This document shows positions 1-10,170 of a stretch of 64,000 nucleotides of DNA, piece by piece (the first letter of the stretch is position 1; each line of letters opens with the position of its first letter). The stretch lies in NCBI GenBank assembly GCA_029298735.1, contig JANSLP010000015.1, positions 186,001 through 250,000 of the forward strand. Reading direction: 5' to 3'. A program made the translations under genes and the position numbers. This DNA is from Ophiostoma sp. CBS 140.51. Lineage: Eukaryota > Ascomycota > Sordariomycetes > Ophiostomatales > Ophiostomataceae. Below the pieces are notes generated by a model that saw nothing but the letters and a program-made list of their open reading frames with translations, searched no databases and had not been told where the DNA came from.

Positions 1-549
1 CTCCCACAGGTACTAACACACGGTGCCAACATGGACATTGGACACACCCAGCGGTTTCCCTTACATTCCTCGCCTGTTCTTCTGCCTTGCGCCCTTCTCC
101 CTTCCAGCCCGCAAAGACAACGAAGCAGGCGGCCCAAGCAGAGTAGGCACCACCGAAATGTAGACAGTTGTTCTCTGGGTTAGAGAGACACAACCTGGTG
201 GGATAAAAACAATAAAACAAGACATGTTGGCAAACAGAGGCGCACGCAGAGAAAAAAGGACAAGACAGAATGGAAGAAAACCACACAAAAACAAGAACAA
301 GGGGGGGGGAGTGTAGCAAAAAGAGAACAAAGTTGTCAAGCACAGCCTGAAACAAGCCCAAATAGCAGGCGTTCAGCAGAGAACCAGTCGCGAACGCAAT
401 CCCTTGCTAACCGAGATCTGGTCCAGCCGTCTTTCATGGTGTTGGCTTGTATCTCTCTGTTCCAAATTTCTTTCTTTTTTTCAGATATGGATTAGGATTC
501 TAAAAGCAGGTCGAGCGAGAGTGTTTGAGAGAAAACGAAGAGGCATGCT
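1..549. other. Gene-free left edge, 3' flank of the 14-3-3 gene
   Basis: No coding region is supported here. The stretch lies downstream of the 14-3-3 stop codon (that gene runs on the minus strand), so part of it should be its 3' UTR. A G run at about 301-309 and general A/G-rich low complexity are visible. Nothing else is recognised. Confidence 0.6.
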
Positions 550-2126
550 TTACGAAGCAGCCTCCGGCTCGGGCTCGGCAGCCTTGGGTTCGGACTCCTC
601 GGTGGCCTCGGCAGCAGGAGCCTTCTCCTCATCCTTGGCGCCCTCGGCAGGAGTGGTCTCGTTGTCAACGGCGTCGGACGACGTCCACAGGGTCAGGTTG
701 TCGCGGAGAAGCTGCATGATCAGGGTGCTATCTCTGTATGACTCCTCCGAGAGAGAGTCGAGCTCGGCAATGGCGTCATCGAAGGCCTGCTTGGCCAGGT
801 GGCAGGCGCGGTCGGGCGAGTTCAGAATCTCGTAGTAGAAGACCGAGAAGTTCAGGGCCAGGCCGAGGCGGATGGGGTGCGTCGGGGTCAGCTCGGTCTG
901 GGCAACGTCGGTAGCGCTCTTGTAGGCCTCGTGAGCAGCCGTGGCGGCACCGCGGCGCTTGTCGCCAGAGGCAAACTCGGCCAGGTAACGGTGGTAATCA
1001 CCCTTCCTGTGGGGTTGTCAGTATCGTACGCGGCAGAACTTTAGGAAATAATGGGAGGTGGGCTCTCTTACATCTTGTGGTAGAAGACCTTGGACTCGCC
1101 GGTGGCGGCGTTGGGGATCAGGCTCTCGTCAAGGACGTCAAGGACATCCTGGCAGACCTTCTCCAGCTCGGCCTCGATCTTGTCGCGGTACTCGCGGATG
1201 GTGCCAACGTGCTTCTCGGAGCCCTTAGATTCCTCCTTCTGCTCGATGGACGAGATGATGCGCCAGCTGGCACGGCGGGTGCCGACGACGTTCTTGTAGG
1301 CGACGCTCAGCAGGTTACGCTCATCAACGGTCAGCTCACCGCCCAGCTTGGCGACCTCCTTCATGTAGGTAACCATCTCATCGTAACGCTCAGCCTGCTC
1401 GCACAGGCGAGCCAGGAAGGTCTTGCTGTAGAAAGGCGCGTAATGTCAGCATCTGCACATTGCATAGGATTGGATGTACCATTTCTTTCTCTCTTTTCTG
1501 TCTTTTCTCGTCCCCCTTCTCTCTTTTTAGGTCATTCCACCTGCCCCTCCCAAAGTTACGCGGCGATACTTGATGCACGGCAACAACGGAAAGGGGTCAA
1601 GATCAGACACGTTCATCCCCAGTATTGTAGAATAGTAGAGAGTTGCTCCGAAGCACGAGAGAAGAGGACACCGAGAGCACGATTGGGAGTTACGGGTGTA
1701 GAACATACTTGTCGCGCTAGTTGAGAGAGATAAACGTTAGCAGATAGCTCTTCAAACGCGGGGATTACGGTGTATCGTGGCAAAATCAAGGCCAGACAGC
1801 TGCCGACGATGCAGGCCGGAGACATCGGAGAGGAGGACCTCAACAACATCACCGGTAACACTGAGGGCGGCTGTCATGTGCTGTCGGCAGGAAAGTAGAA
1901 TGCATAAACCTCGCTGCCTTGGCGGACACGCGGGGGTTATCGGGCAGCAAAAGCCGGGGTCGACAAAGATGCAAAACAAAGGGGGAAACAACACGGCCGT
2001 GCCGGCTGCAAGACAGGCCGATGCAAGACGAAACCACAAGCCCGGGGAGGGCCCAGCTGCCGAAAAAAAGGGAGAGAAGAGGGACAGAGATAGAGAGAGG
2101 GGCGTTTTCCTTACCTCGCTTGCCAT
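550..2126 (-). CDS. BMH1: 14-3-3 family phosphoserine/threonine-binding adaptor protein
   Basis: This is a cytosolic dimeric adaptor that binds phosphorylated Ser/Thr motifs in signalling, cell-cycle and metabolic proteins. I assembled four coding exons: 2115-2126 (MASE), 1709-1716, 1072-1425 and 550-1006. They give 276 residues, slightly longer than the usual 245-270 because of an acidic E/P/A-rich tail. Both family signatures are present: RNLLSVAYKNV in the N-terminal half and YRDSTLIMQLLRDNLTLW near the C-terminus. The phosphate-contact residues also appear, in the K of YKNV, in GTRRASWR and in YHRYLAEF. The second exon is only 8 nt (CGCGACAA, flanked by CTAG and GTATGT). It is needed to restore frame and yields an N-terminus MASERDNKTFLARLCEQ that matches the family. 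Introns are 398, 283 and 65 nt. The function is known from the family. The splice model is my reading of the sequence and all phases agree. Confidence 0.95.
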
Positions 2127-5100
2127 TGTTGCGTCTTATCTAGTGGAAGAAGGAGACTTTGTTGAGAAAAGGAGGGGAGGGAAGACTTGGTGTCGAAGAG
2201 TCAAAAAGGAGGATGCGGATAGAAACCGGCGGTGGTGGAAGATGGGATGTGGTGTGGGAAAGTCGAAATGGACGGAGTTGGGATTGTTGTGTTGAGGATT
2301 TGTGTTTGTGTGAGACGAAGTTCTTTTTGGGGGAAGGGGGGGTTGTTTTACAGCGATGGGGTGTATTTTTCGTTTTCAATTTAATATTATTATTTCTTTT
2401 TTCTACAAACTTGGCGAAAGGGAAGGAGACGTGTGCATGGGGCGGTTCCTGTTGCGCTGGCGGAGAAACTGCAGGAGCGACGCAGGAAAACGGAAAGGGG
2501 GGAGGGGAGCAGAGGGGAGGGGACGAGACGAGATAGGGAGAGCCAGAGCAAGCAGGAGAGGAGGGGCGAGCAAAGAAGGAGCGATGGGCAGAGCGGCGGG
2601 CCTGGGCCAGACCAGGCCTGGCCAACGAGAAGCCAACGAGCGAAGAGGGAAGGTTCGAGGCACGGGAGATGGTCAGCCAGCAGGGAAGGCGCGCCTTCCT
2701 CGTGGAAACGCCGCTAATAGGCTTCCTTCCGCGGTGCGAGTCTCTTGTGGAGGACCTGTGGGATACGTTGACACGATAGAGTGGGCAGAGAGTGTAACAG
2801 AGTATCGTTATTAGCACCAAAAGTACCTGGACTGGGCCTGGCTAGGCCGTCGAGACCCTCAGGCCCTGACGACAACGACTCACAGCACAACGTAGGGACA
2901 AACAGGAGAGGAACAGGCAAGAAGTCAGATGGGGGCCTGAGCGCCTTTGCTTGTTTTAGGCTTAGCACAGTTTGGGCAAGGACGGGACAGACGCAGATAC
3001 AGGAGGGGAGAGGAAAGAGGCAAATGAGAGCAAGTGGGGTCGTCAAACGGTGAGAAGCAGGCAAAAGAGGGCAAGAGCGGGCGTATGCAGTGCAGCAGCG
3101 TATGTGCAAGATCATAATCATAGCCGTATTTGTACTTTGTACGTCGCACTCACGAGAAAACGTTGGGACGAGGAAGGAGAGAGCGGGGCAGTGGGCAGTG
3201 CGGGAGAGAAGGAAAGAAGGAAAGAGCGATGAAGACGAACAGACGGATCGAAAATAAGAGAACAAGTAAGAAACGAGGCAGCGCCAAGCAGCACAGCAAA
3301 AGTGAAACGAATGAAACAAATGCAAACAGTCAGAGCATACTGGCTCGCGTGCTTGCGATACGGAGAGCAATAGCTATGAGTACTGAGTGTGGATCGCAAC
3401 GAGAGTCTGGGGAGACATGAGAGCTTCTTGACCAGGACAGTCGTGCCTACCGTTTAAGGTGTTCGTCCTGTCTTGTGCCTCTGGATCGCACATGCCCTGT
3501 GACATCTCGTGATGGTGGTCCACTGTATCAAACACGAGACCTCAGAACTCCGTACTTCAGCAAAGACGCGTCGCAGCCTTGCGCCGATGTCCAGCAGACG
3601 GCCCTGGAGAATTCTGCAGCCCTGTCTTGCATCTCTTTGCGCGTCAAACACCCTCTGGCAGCTGTTGCCTGCTGGCTAAACCAGTCTCGTATCTTGTGAG
3701 GCCTGTGGGCTTGTGAGGGAAAGAACTTATTACCCGAGCTCCATGTTTGCCGAATTGCCTGCCACGGAAAGAGCAGTATTTCCCACCTTCCCTCCGTTTT
3801 CGTTCTTCAGTCTGCAAGCCGCCTCACAAGTTCACAACAGAGGAAAGTGCGAATTGCATGCGCCCCAATCGGCCCCGCTGCCTGAACGGCCCATCTTCCC
3901 TTCTCCTGCCTTTCTCTTTTCTTGGTGACGGTTGGCCCTCAGTCCACCACCAAACAAAAACAAACGCCCGGTTTCTTTAGCATTCTATCACACCCTCCCG
4001 TCCTCCCGTCACGGGTAAGGGCAGAAACGAAGAAAACAAGCAGACGAAGACGAAAAACAACAGACAGCACTCCTTCCAACAAATGTGGCACAGCACAGCC
4101 GCCTCACCCAGCAAACTAAGAAGGGAACATGGCCAAGGCTACCATCGCGACAGTTGGCAGAAAATGAGATCGAGTGGTCACCGACAGCATCTGAGCCTCT
4201 GATCCTCTAAGCCTTTTTTTTTCCCAGCGTCACAGTCTGGTGCTGAGGTGACCCCAGGCCCTCGATTTGCGTATTTGTGCAGATCGCGGCAACGCTGGGC
4301 GTAAAAAGGCGTAAAAAGAGGTGATGCAAGGTGTCTCACGATAAGGTAAGCGCCAGGGCACCCAAGGCGCAGGGCGCCAATCTCTTTGCTTCTCTCTTGC
4401 TTTTTCTTGTCTGCATGACATTGCCACACTCACCCTGAAGTCGGCTTTCGTCTTCTGGGGAGGGTGGGATGGGATCTGTCACGAGGGCCGGTCACAACTG
4501 TCAGCTTGGCCGGATGGTCACGTCTGGACGAAATCTTTTTTCCTCTTCTCGTCTCTTGAGTCTTTTTTGTCTTTCTCGTCACACTCCCGCCCGCTGCCGT
4601 GCGGCTCGACCAACCCTAGCCTGCGTGCCACGTTCTCTCTCTCTCTCCACACATCTCTGATCCATGCAGATTGGTACAAACGTGAGGCGTGCTACAGAAC
4701 CGGACCTGGCCTGGGCCAAGAGAGAGAGAAGAGGAGGCATAGACGGAAGTATGAGATTCCATAGGGCAACAGTGACGACAAGGCGGGAAATGATGTGTTT
4801 TCTTGTCTCCTGCAGAATCGGAGGCTGTCATCCAATCAGTCCTTGTCGTAACACACGGCTGCCATTCGCTGGAGACAAAAGTCTTCAGGACGAATGGCTG
4901 CGAGGCAAAACAAAACAAAGTCTAGATGGGACTCTCTGGACAGTAAACAAACAAACAAAGCCAGGCCTAAATACCGTGCGCTGGCACGTGTGGATTCCAA
5001 TTTCAAGTAAGTGGAAGCGCGCGCTACGTCATGCAAGTACCGCAATCTCAGTGCCACGACTTGTGGGCTTATGAACTTAGGAGCAAGGCTTCAATACGTG

Positions 5101-5333
5101 ATAGGTCTCGGTATGTGCTAGACATATGATCCGTGCAATTTTAATTTCTCAGTATACGTGGATACTAACATACAACAGAATATGCCGCAAAAGGGCAGAC
5201 ATGCGTCGTGAAAAAAGACCATATACATTTTGACGCTGGAAAGAACATGCTTGATATGAAGAAACGCCGGAGAATAAACCGAATAAGTGAACAGAAAGTA
5301 AAGAGAGGCCAATAATAGCAGGCGCAGACTGCA
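2127..5333. other. Gene-free stretch upstream of the 14-3-3 gene
   Basis: No open frame here looks like protein; all are short and of low complexity. About 2150-2560 is strongly purine-rich on the plus strand, so it would be a pyrimidine-rich promoter or 5' leader for the minus-strand 14-3-3 gene. A GGCCTGG/CCAGGCC inverted repeat lies at 2599-2618, with related words near 2826-2840, 4700 and 4960. The part nearest 5333 must hold the 3' flank of the lipase gene. No tRNA-like or rRNA-like sequence was seen. Confidence 0.55.
2599..2618. repeat. GGCCTGG/CCAGGCC inverted repeat
   Basis: The seven-base arms at 2599-2605 and 2612-2618 are perfect reverse complements around a 6-nt spacer. The right arm runs on into another TGGCC. 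The same words recur in many intergenic regions of this window. No function is known to me; this is a direct observation only. Confidence 0.6.
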
Positions 5334-6644
5334 TTACAGCTCGTTATCAGTGTAGTTGTACCGCTCACGGCCCCAGTCCGCCGGGTCGCCGCCGGGCAGA
5401 CACAGGCCTAGGCGCCAAAAGTAGTCACGGTGGGCAAAGAAGAGCTCCCACAGTTTCAGACTCGGAGGAAAGATGCCCTTGCGCATTGCAACGACCGCAT
5501 CCTCTCCAATATCGTCCTCGTCGTCGGGGCTGCCATCCTCATCGCTGCATGCCGGGTCACTCCGACCGTTGCACTGGATCACGTCTTGTGGTGATGGTGA
5601 CAGGCTGACCTTTGTGATGAAGATCTCGCCCGCATGCGAACGGTAGCCCCAGTCTGATAATGGTAATAATGGAACGGGGTCGTTTTTGTGTGTGACACGG
5701 CGGTAGCTGTCCGAGACGGTAGCTGTTGTCGATGGGTTCGAGCCAAGGTCAAACACGCCTTCAAGGAAGGTCGCAAAGCCAATGTTGCCAACACGCGGCT
5801 CGCCAAAGGTCGTCACCTGCACATCCTCCCAACCGAGGACGGCCTTCATCTCGAGTGCTGCCAGAGCTGCCACGGCGCCACCAAGAGAGTGGCCCACCAG
5901 ATGGACACGATAGGGTGCTGTGGAGGAGGTAGAGTTCAAGTTCATCGACTCGTTCCGGGCCTCGGCCACGATCGGCAAGACAAGATCGCGCGTGCTCTGC
6001 CAAGAGGCCAGGAAGCCCATGTGGACGGTGCAGTTTGTGCACTTGGTGCGTCCAGCAATGTCGGCGTCTTCGTCTTCACCCTCGCCTGGCTCGTACGGCA
6101 CGTACTTTTGCGGGATCGTGCTCAGGTCGGCCACGGTGTTGGCGATGCTATAGGTGCCGCGGAAGGCCACAATAATCTCACGCGAGCTGTCGTCAACGGC
6201 AATATAGCCACAACTATCGCGCATAAGGACACCTGTATTCCATGTCGTGACGAGCCGCAGCTCGGGGAAGTCGGCGCATCGCGACGCACAGGAAAACGGC
6301 CGGGAGATGCCCGAGCCGGTAATGCCCACACAGTAGGCAACATCGACCATCCGCGCATACCGCTCGAGCGACAGAAAAACGGGCAATGGCACAACCGGAG
6401 CTGGGTCAGATGGTGATGGCGTAATAGCCGGTGGTGGTCGTTCGGGTGGTGGCGGCGCAGCCTCGGCAATGACAGCCACGGGCGGCTTTGCTCTGATCAC
6501 GCCACGAAAGGAACCGCTGTGACCGCCGCTGCCGCCTAGACGACCGGAGCCATCATTGCCGCCGAGGGGAGACTGATCTGAATCTTCTCGCGCGAGGAGC
6601 GAGGCAATGTGAAGTGCGAAACCGCAAATCGGGGCGACCCTCAT
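5334..6644 (-). CDS. Secreted class 3 lipase (fungal triacylglycerol lipase family)
   Basis: This 436-residue single-exon protein belongs to the Rhizomucor/Thermomyces-type alpha/beta hydrolases, which cleave ester bonds of acylglycerols or related esters. The ATG at 6644 was chosen because the open frame further upstream has only a non-ATG start, and because this start gives a hydrophobic signal peptide (MRVAPICGFALHIASLLA). The nucleophile elbow GHSLGG puts the catalytic Ser at residue 253. The Asp in HKNDPVPLLP is residue 322, and the C-terminal His in FAHRDYFWRLGLCL is residue 405, matching the spacing of the family triad. GEPRVGN is also conserved. A Pro-rich linker at roughly 55-85 separates the signal region from the catalytic domain, and an acidic loop (DEDGSPDDEDD) lies near the C-terminus. 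Substrate preference (lipid or feruloyl ester) cannot be told from sequence. Its product is predicted to be extracellular. Confidence 0.9.
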   Translation of the reverse strand: MRVAPICGFALHIASLLAREDSDQSPLGGNDGSGRLGGSGGHSGSFRGVIRAKPPVAVIAEAAPPPPERPPPAITPSPSDPAPVVPLPVFLSLERYARMVDVAYCVGITGSGISRPFSCASRCADFPELRLVTTWNTGVLMRDSCGYIAVDDSSREIIVAFRGTYSIANTVADLSTIPQKYVPYEPGEGEDEDADIAGRTKCTNCTVHMGFLASWQSTRDLVLPIVAEARNESMNLNSTSSTAPYRVHLVGHSLGGAVAALAALEMKAVLGWEDVQVTTFGEPRVGNIGFATFLEGVFDLGSNPSTTATVSDSYRRVTHKNDPVPLLPLSDWGYRSHAGEIFITKVSLSPSPQDVIQCNGRSDPACSDEDGSPDDEDDIGEDAVVAMRKGIFPPSLKLWELFFAHRDYFWRLGLCLPGGDPADWGRERYNYTDNEL

Positions 6645-8062
6645 GACGGGCGATGCCGTGACGTCGTGCTTGTGGATGAGAGTGGATAGAGAAAGCAAAT
6701 GAGATGAGCGGCAATCGAGAGCCTGCTGTTATCGCAGCATCGCAGGTCGTTTGCCAAAGGCCAGCCTCAGCGGTGAGAGAGAATTGGATTCAAGGGAGCG
6801 TTTGGCCGATGTGGCGCTTTGATGCGACAATGATTTTTCGTTGGGGAGTCGGTCGCTCTTTCTCAGAGAAAAGCAATCGATGATTGCGCAGTTGGATCGG
6901 GAAAGTGCGTTCTGTACACGTAGGTGGAGGAAAGAGCGGTGGAAGGCAGAATGAAAGTGAAGGCAGGTGCGAGACGCTTCATCGATATTTCGAGACGTTT
7001 TGTCGTTTATTCCCTCTCAAAGGACCGGCGATCGCTCTTGCCTGATTTTCAGACGCATTCTTGAGAATTTTTGTTGAGGCGCATTGTGCGGTCGCATGAC
7101 CCTACCAAAACCGCCCTCTTCGTTCATTGTTTGGCGCTATTACCCGGGGAAAGCCTGCAGGTACAATGGACTCGGCCTGGTGCAAAGTAGCGCGTGGCCT
7201 CTGATTGGTGGAACTGGCTGACTACGCAACTCACGAGTTGTGGTGGCCCAGTTCAGACTTACACGAGGTTTACAACTTCAGACGACATCTCATGATGCAG
7301 TTGAATAATGGTATTTACTGCCCGATATTTACAACACACAGATACTACATTCACATGACATCTCATAATATCGCGACATTCGAGGCAGACGTACATCGAA
7401 ATGTGAAAAAAGAGGACGTCACTATCTCATTCAGCCAAATACAGCTTCGTTCATAAAATAATTAGACACTAATAAGAAAAGGAAGTGAGAAAAGAAAAAA
7501 TATCTGGATAAGAGGTTCAACAAAAGAGAAAAGCAAACGCGTCTGTAGCCTGGTCGTGCGCTGGAAGATGCCACAGGGAAAGCACCTCGACAAATAGAGT
7601 GACAATTGCCGGGTTGGCTTGGTTATGAAAAAGGGGTCGGCCTGGCAGAAGGCTCAGATATATTGAAAATTGGCGATGGGGAGAGTGAATCTTTCGCTGC
7701 GTTTGTCGTAATTTACAATCGTTTCATATGCACGCTTGGGAAGGTTTGAAAAAATAGCACACGGCGGCACAATGCACAAAAATTCTAGACGTCCTTATGG
7801 GAACGGGCAAAGGCAGAGGGACGGGATAGGATTTTGAGATTGTACAGAAGAGCAAGAGAAAAGAAATGTTCATTCATATACAGGAAGAAAAGTCGCTCTG
7901 TAGGAGGGGCGAAGAGATATAAAGGGGGTTTGGTTAGGGTGAGAGAAAAAGATGTCAAAAAAGGCGAAGCCACAGGCCACGGCTGTGAGGGAGAGAGAAG
8001 CGCTGTTTTGAAAATCAAAAACAAAAGAGAAGAAGTCAGAGACTCTTAGCTAAACGAGACGT
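6645..8062. other. Gene-free stretch: lipase promoter and GH17 3' flank
   Basis: No gene is supported. Roughly 6645-7150 should be the upstream region of the minus-strand lipase gene. From about 7290 to 7800 the DNA is relatively AT-rich, and 7800-8062 should contain the 3' end of the GH17 transcript. The short open frames here lack domain-like sequence. Confidence 0.55.
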
Positions 8063-9875
8063 TTAGAAGAGCTGACCGCATCCCCAGTGCTGCTCGCAAC
8101 CGCACGAGCCGTTGTCCTTCCAGTCATCGTTGGAGTACGAGAAGAAGACAACCTGGCCGCCAAGAGCCGCCTTCAGCGACGAGATGGCGGTAGCCTGGTC
8201 AGACTCAGAGCAGGTGGCAACGCCGTTAGCAACGCACGACGAGGGCCAGCCAGTCTCCATGACGTAACCGGGAAGGCCGCAGATGTTCTTGACAATCTCG
8301 AGCTGGCCCGAGACGAAAGCACCAGCCTGCGAGGGAGTGGTCTCAGCGTTGAAGTAGGCGTGGGAGTTGCAAGCAACAACGTCGACAACTTCGCAAAGAA
8401 CGCCCGAGAAGGAGGTGTCCTCCCAGGTGTTGACAGTGTCGGTAGTGGTGACGGGAACGCTGCAGCCAGCCTCAACAATGATCTCCTTGACCTCAACGAT
8501 CAGCTCCTTGAGCTGGGAAGGCGTGCAGAAGCCCTGGTTGCCGGCCTCGTTACCGACAACGACGAGCTCGACAAGCTCCCACTTGCCCCAGGCCTTGATA
8601 GCAGCGATCTGGGAAGCGACATCCGGGTTACCGTTGTCGCAGCCAACCTCGCCGATGAAGACACCAATGATGAGCTTCAGGCCAGTCGACTCGCAGGCAG
8701 CACCGACGTTGGGGAGGGTGTCGCAGTCAGTGGAGTAGACACGGATGGTGGTGAAACCCTTGGCCTGGATCTCCTGGAGGTCGACCAGAACCTGCGAGGC
8801 AGACTTGCAGCCACCGGTGGTGGTGTACGGGGTGTAGGTAATGGCCCACTGGTCACCGCCACCAAGAGCAGCGTGCGAGGTCGGCTTAGCGGCCGCAGGG
8901 GTGGCCTTGGTGGTGGTGGGCTTGGCGGGAGCAGCGGTGACCTTCTTGACAGTCGTCACGGGGGCCGGGGGAGGAGCAGGGGGCGTGGTGGGAATGCTGA
9001 AGGGGCAGTACACAACGACGTCAGTCTCGATAACGGTCGTGACGACGGCGGGGCGAGTGTAGGTGCCAGGGCAGAAGGTGGTGACGACGGGGACAACAAC
9101 AACGGTCTCGGTAGCGCAGACAGTGGTCACGGGCCCGATGGTGTAGGTGCCGGCCGAGGGGCAGACATAGGTGGTCTCCTGGATGATACTGGTGACAACG
9201 CCGTTGGGCAGAGTGGAGGTAGTGGCGACGGGGCAGACAACGGTGGTCTCGGTCTCGACGACAGTGGTCACACCACCGAGGGTGTGGGTGCCAGCGGGGA
9301 CCGAGGTGGTCTCACCGCCGCAGACGGTGGTGGTCTCGGTGACGACGACGGTCGTGGCCGGGAAAGTGTATGTGCCGGGGGTCGGGCAGGTCTGGACAAC
9401 CAGGGTCGGGACGGTGCAGGGCGTCTCGGTCGTGACGGTCCACTCATGCTGGGTCGTGGTCATCTCGGGCTTGGTGACGGTGGTCGTGACGGCGTGGGTC
9501 GTGACCTTGGTAGTCGTGGTGTCGCTGCACGCGGGGGTCGGGTGCCAGGCTGTAGTTCGTTGTTAGTTCATGTTCACTTACACACGCGGCCGAGATATAT
9601 CTCGACCTTGATGTCGACATATCTGAACATATCCTGTCTTTAAGAAGATCATCGATGCCAAGGCTTCTCGTCCTCTTCTTCTCCCGGGTGCTGGGTGATT
9701 CGCAAAACGTACTCATCTCGCCGTAGATCGTGTTGACAATGGTCGTGCAGACCTCGCCCTCAGCGTGGCCGCGCTTCTGGAACAGGTCGTGGGCGGCGGC
9801 ATGGCGGTGGCCGACACGGGCAGCGCTGACGCTGCCGGCAAGGGCAGCTGCTGCTGCCAGAATGGAACCCTTCAT
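8063..9875 (-). CDS. GH17 cell-wall beta-1,3-glucanase (Scw11-like) with Thr/Val-rich repeat region
   Basis: This is a predicted secreted or wall-bound endo-beta-1,3-glucanase or transglucosylase that remodels wall glucan. Two exons, 9713-9875 and 8063-9549, are joined across a 163-nt intron (donor GTACGT, branch ACTAAC, acceptor CTACAG) and give 549 residues. Residues 1-18 form a signal peptide. A Lys-Arg in the FQKRGHAEG stretch is a likely Kex2 site. About residues 55-255 are Thr/Val-rich, with several repeats built on GTYT, TTV, TET and VVCP, probably heavily O-mannosylated. The catalytic TIM barrel follows from about 280. The acid/base Glu is residue 389 (VVGNEAGNQG) and the nucleophile Glu is residue 486 (METGWPSS). 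No GPI-anchor tail is visible. Aspergillus and yeast relatives are called Scw11/BtgC; which one is closest is inference. Confidence 0.92.
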
Positions 9876-10076
9876 GTTGAATTATCCAAAAAGAAGTGAA
9901 AATACCGAAACGGTCGTTTGGCGTATTAGTGTTGATCGTGAGAAGTGGAAGCGTTAAAAGAGTGCCCGCTGAAAGAGTGAAGCGGTTTGTTGAACAAAAA
10001 ACAAGTATAAACGAGTGACAGAAAGCAAAGTGGCCTTCGAAAACTTGACTACCACATCCGGGTCGATGATGGAAAA

Positions 10077-10170
10077 CGAGGAGATGAGAGGAGGGAGGAA
10101 GAAAGAGGGAGAAGAAGAAGGAAGGGAAAGAGAAGAAGAAAAGGGAAAAGAGGAGAAAAGGGAGGGAAAC
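10077..10170 (-). promoter_or_regulatory. Polypurine/polypyrimidine tract upstream of the GH17 gene
   Basis: The plus strand is almost only G and A, so the transcript strand of GH17 is a long CT tract about 200 nt before its ATG. CT-rich stretches near transcription starts are common in filamentous fungal promoters and leaders. Whether it lies in the mRNA is not known. Confidence 0.5.

Noticed and set aside
5688..6416. 242-codon plus-strand frame opposite the lipase
   Set aside because: It is antisense to the catalytic domain and has shadow-type composition.
6645..6698. N-terminal extension of the lipase frame to 6698
   Set aside because: The extended start is a TTG. The ATG at 6644 gives a proper signal peptide.
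8087..9643. 518-codon open frame on the plus strand opposite the GH17 gene
   Set aside because: It is Gly/Asp/Val-rich and exactly antisense to the GH17 exon. GC-biased third positions and Thr/Val repeats on the real strand keep this frame open. It has no domain-like sequence.
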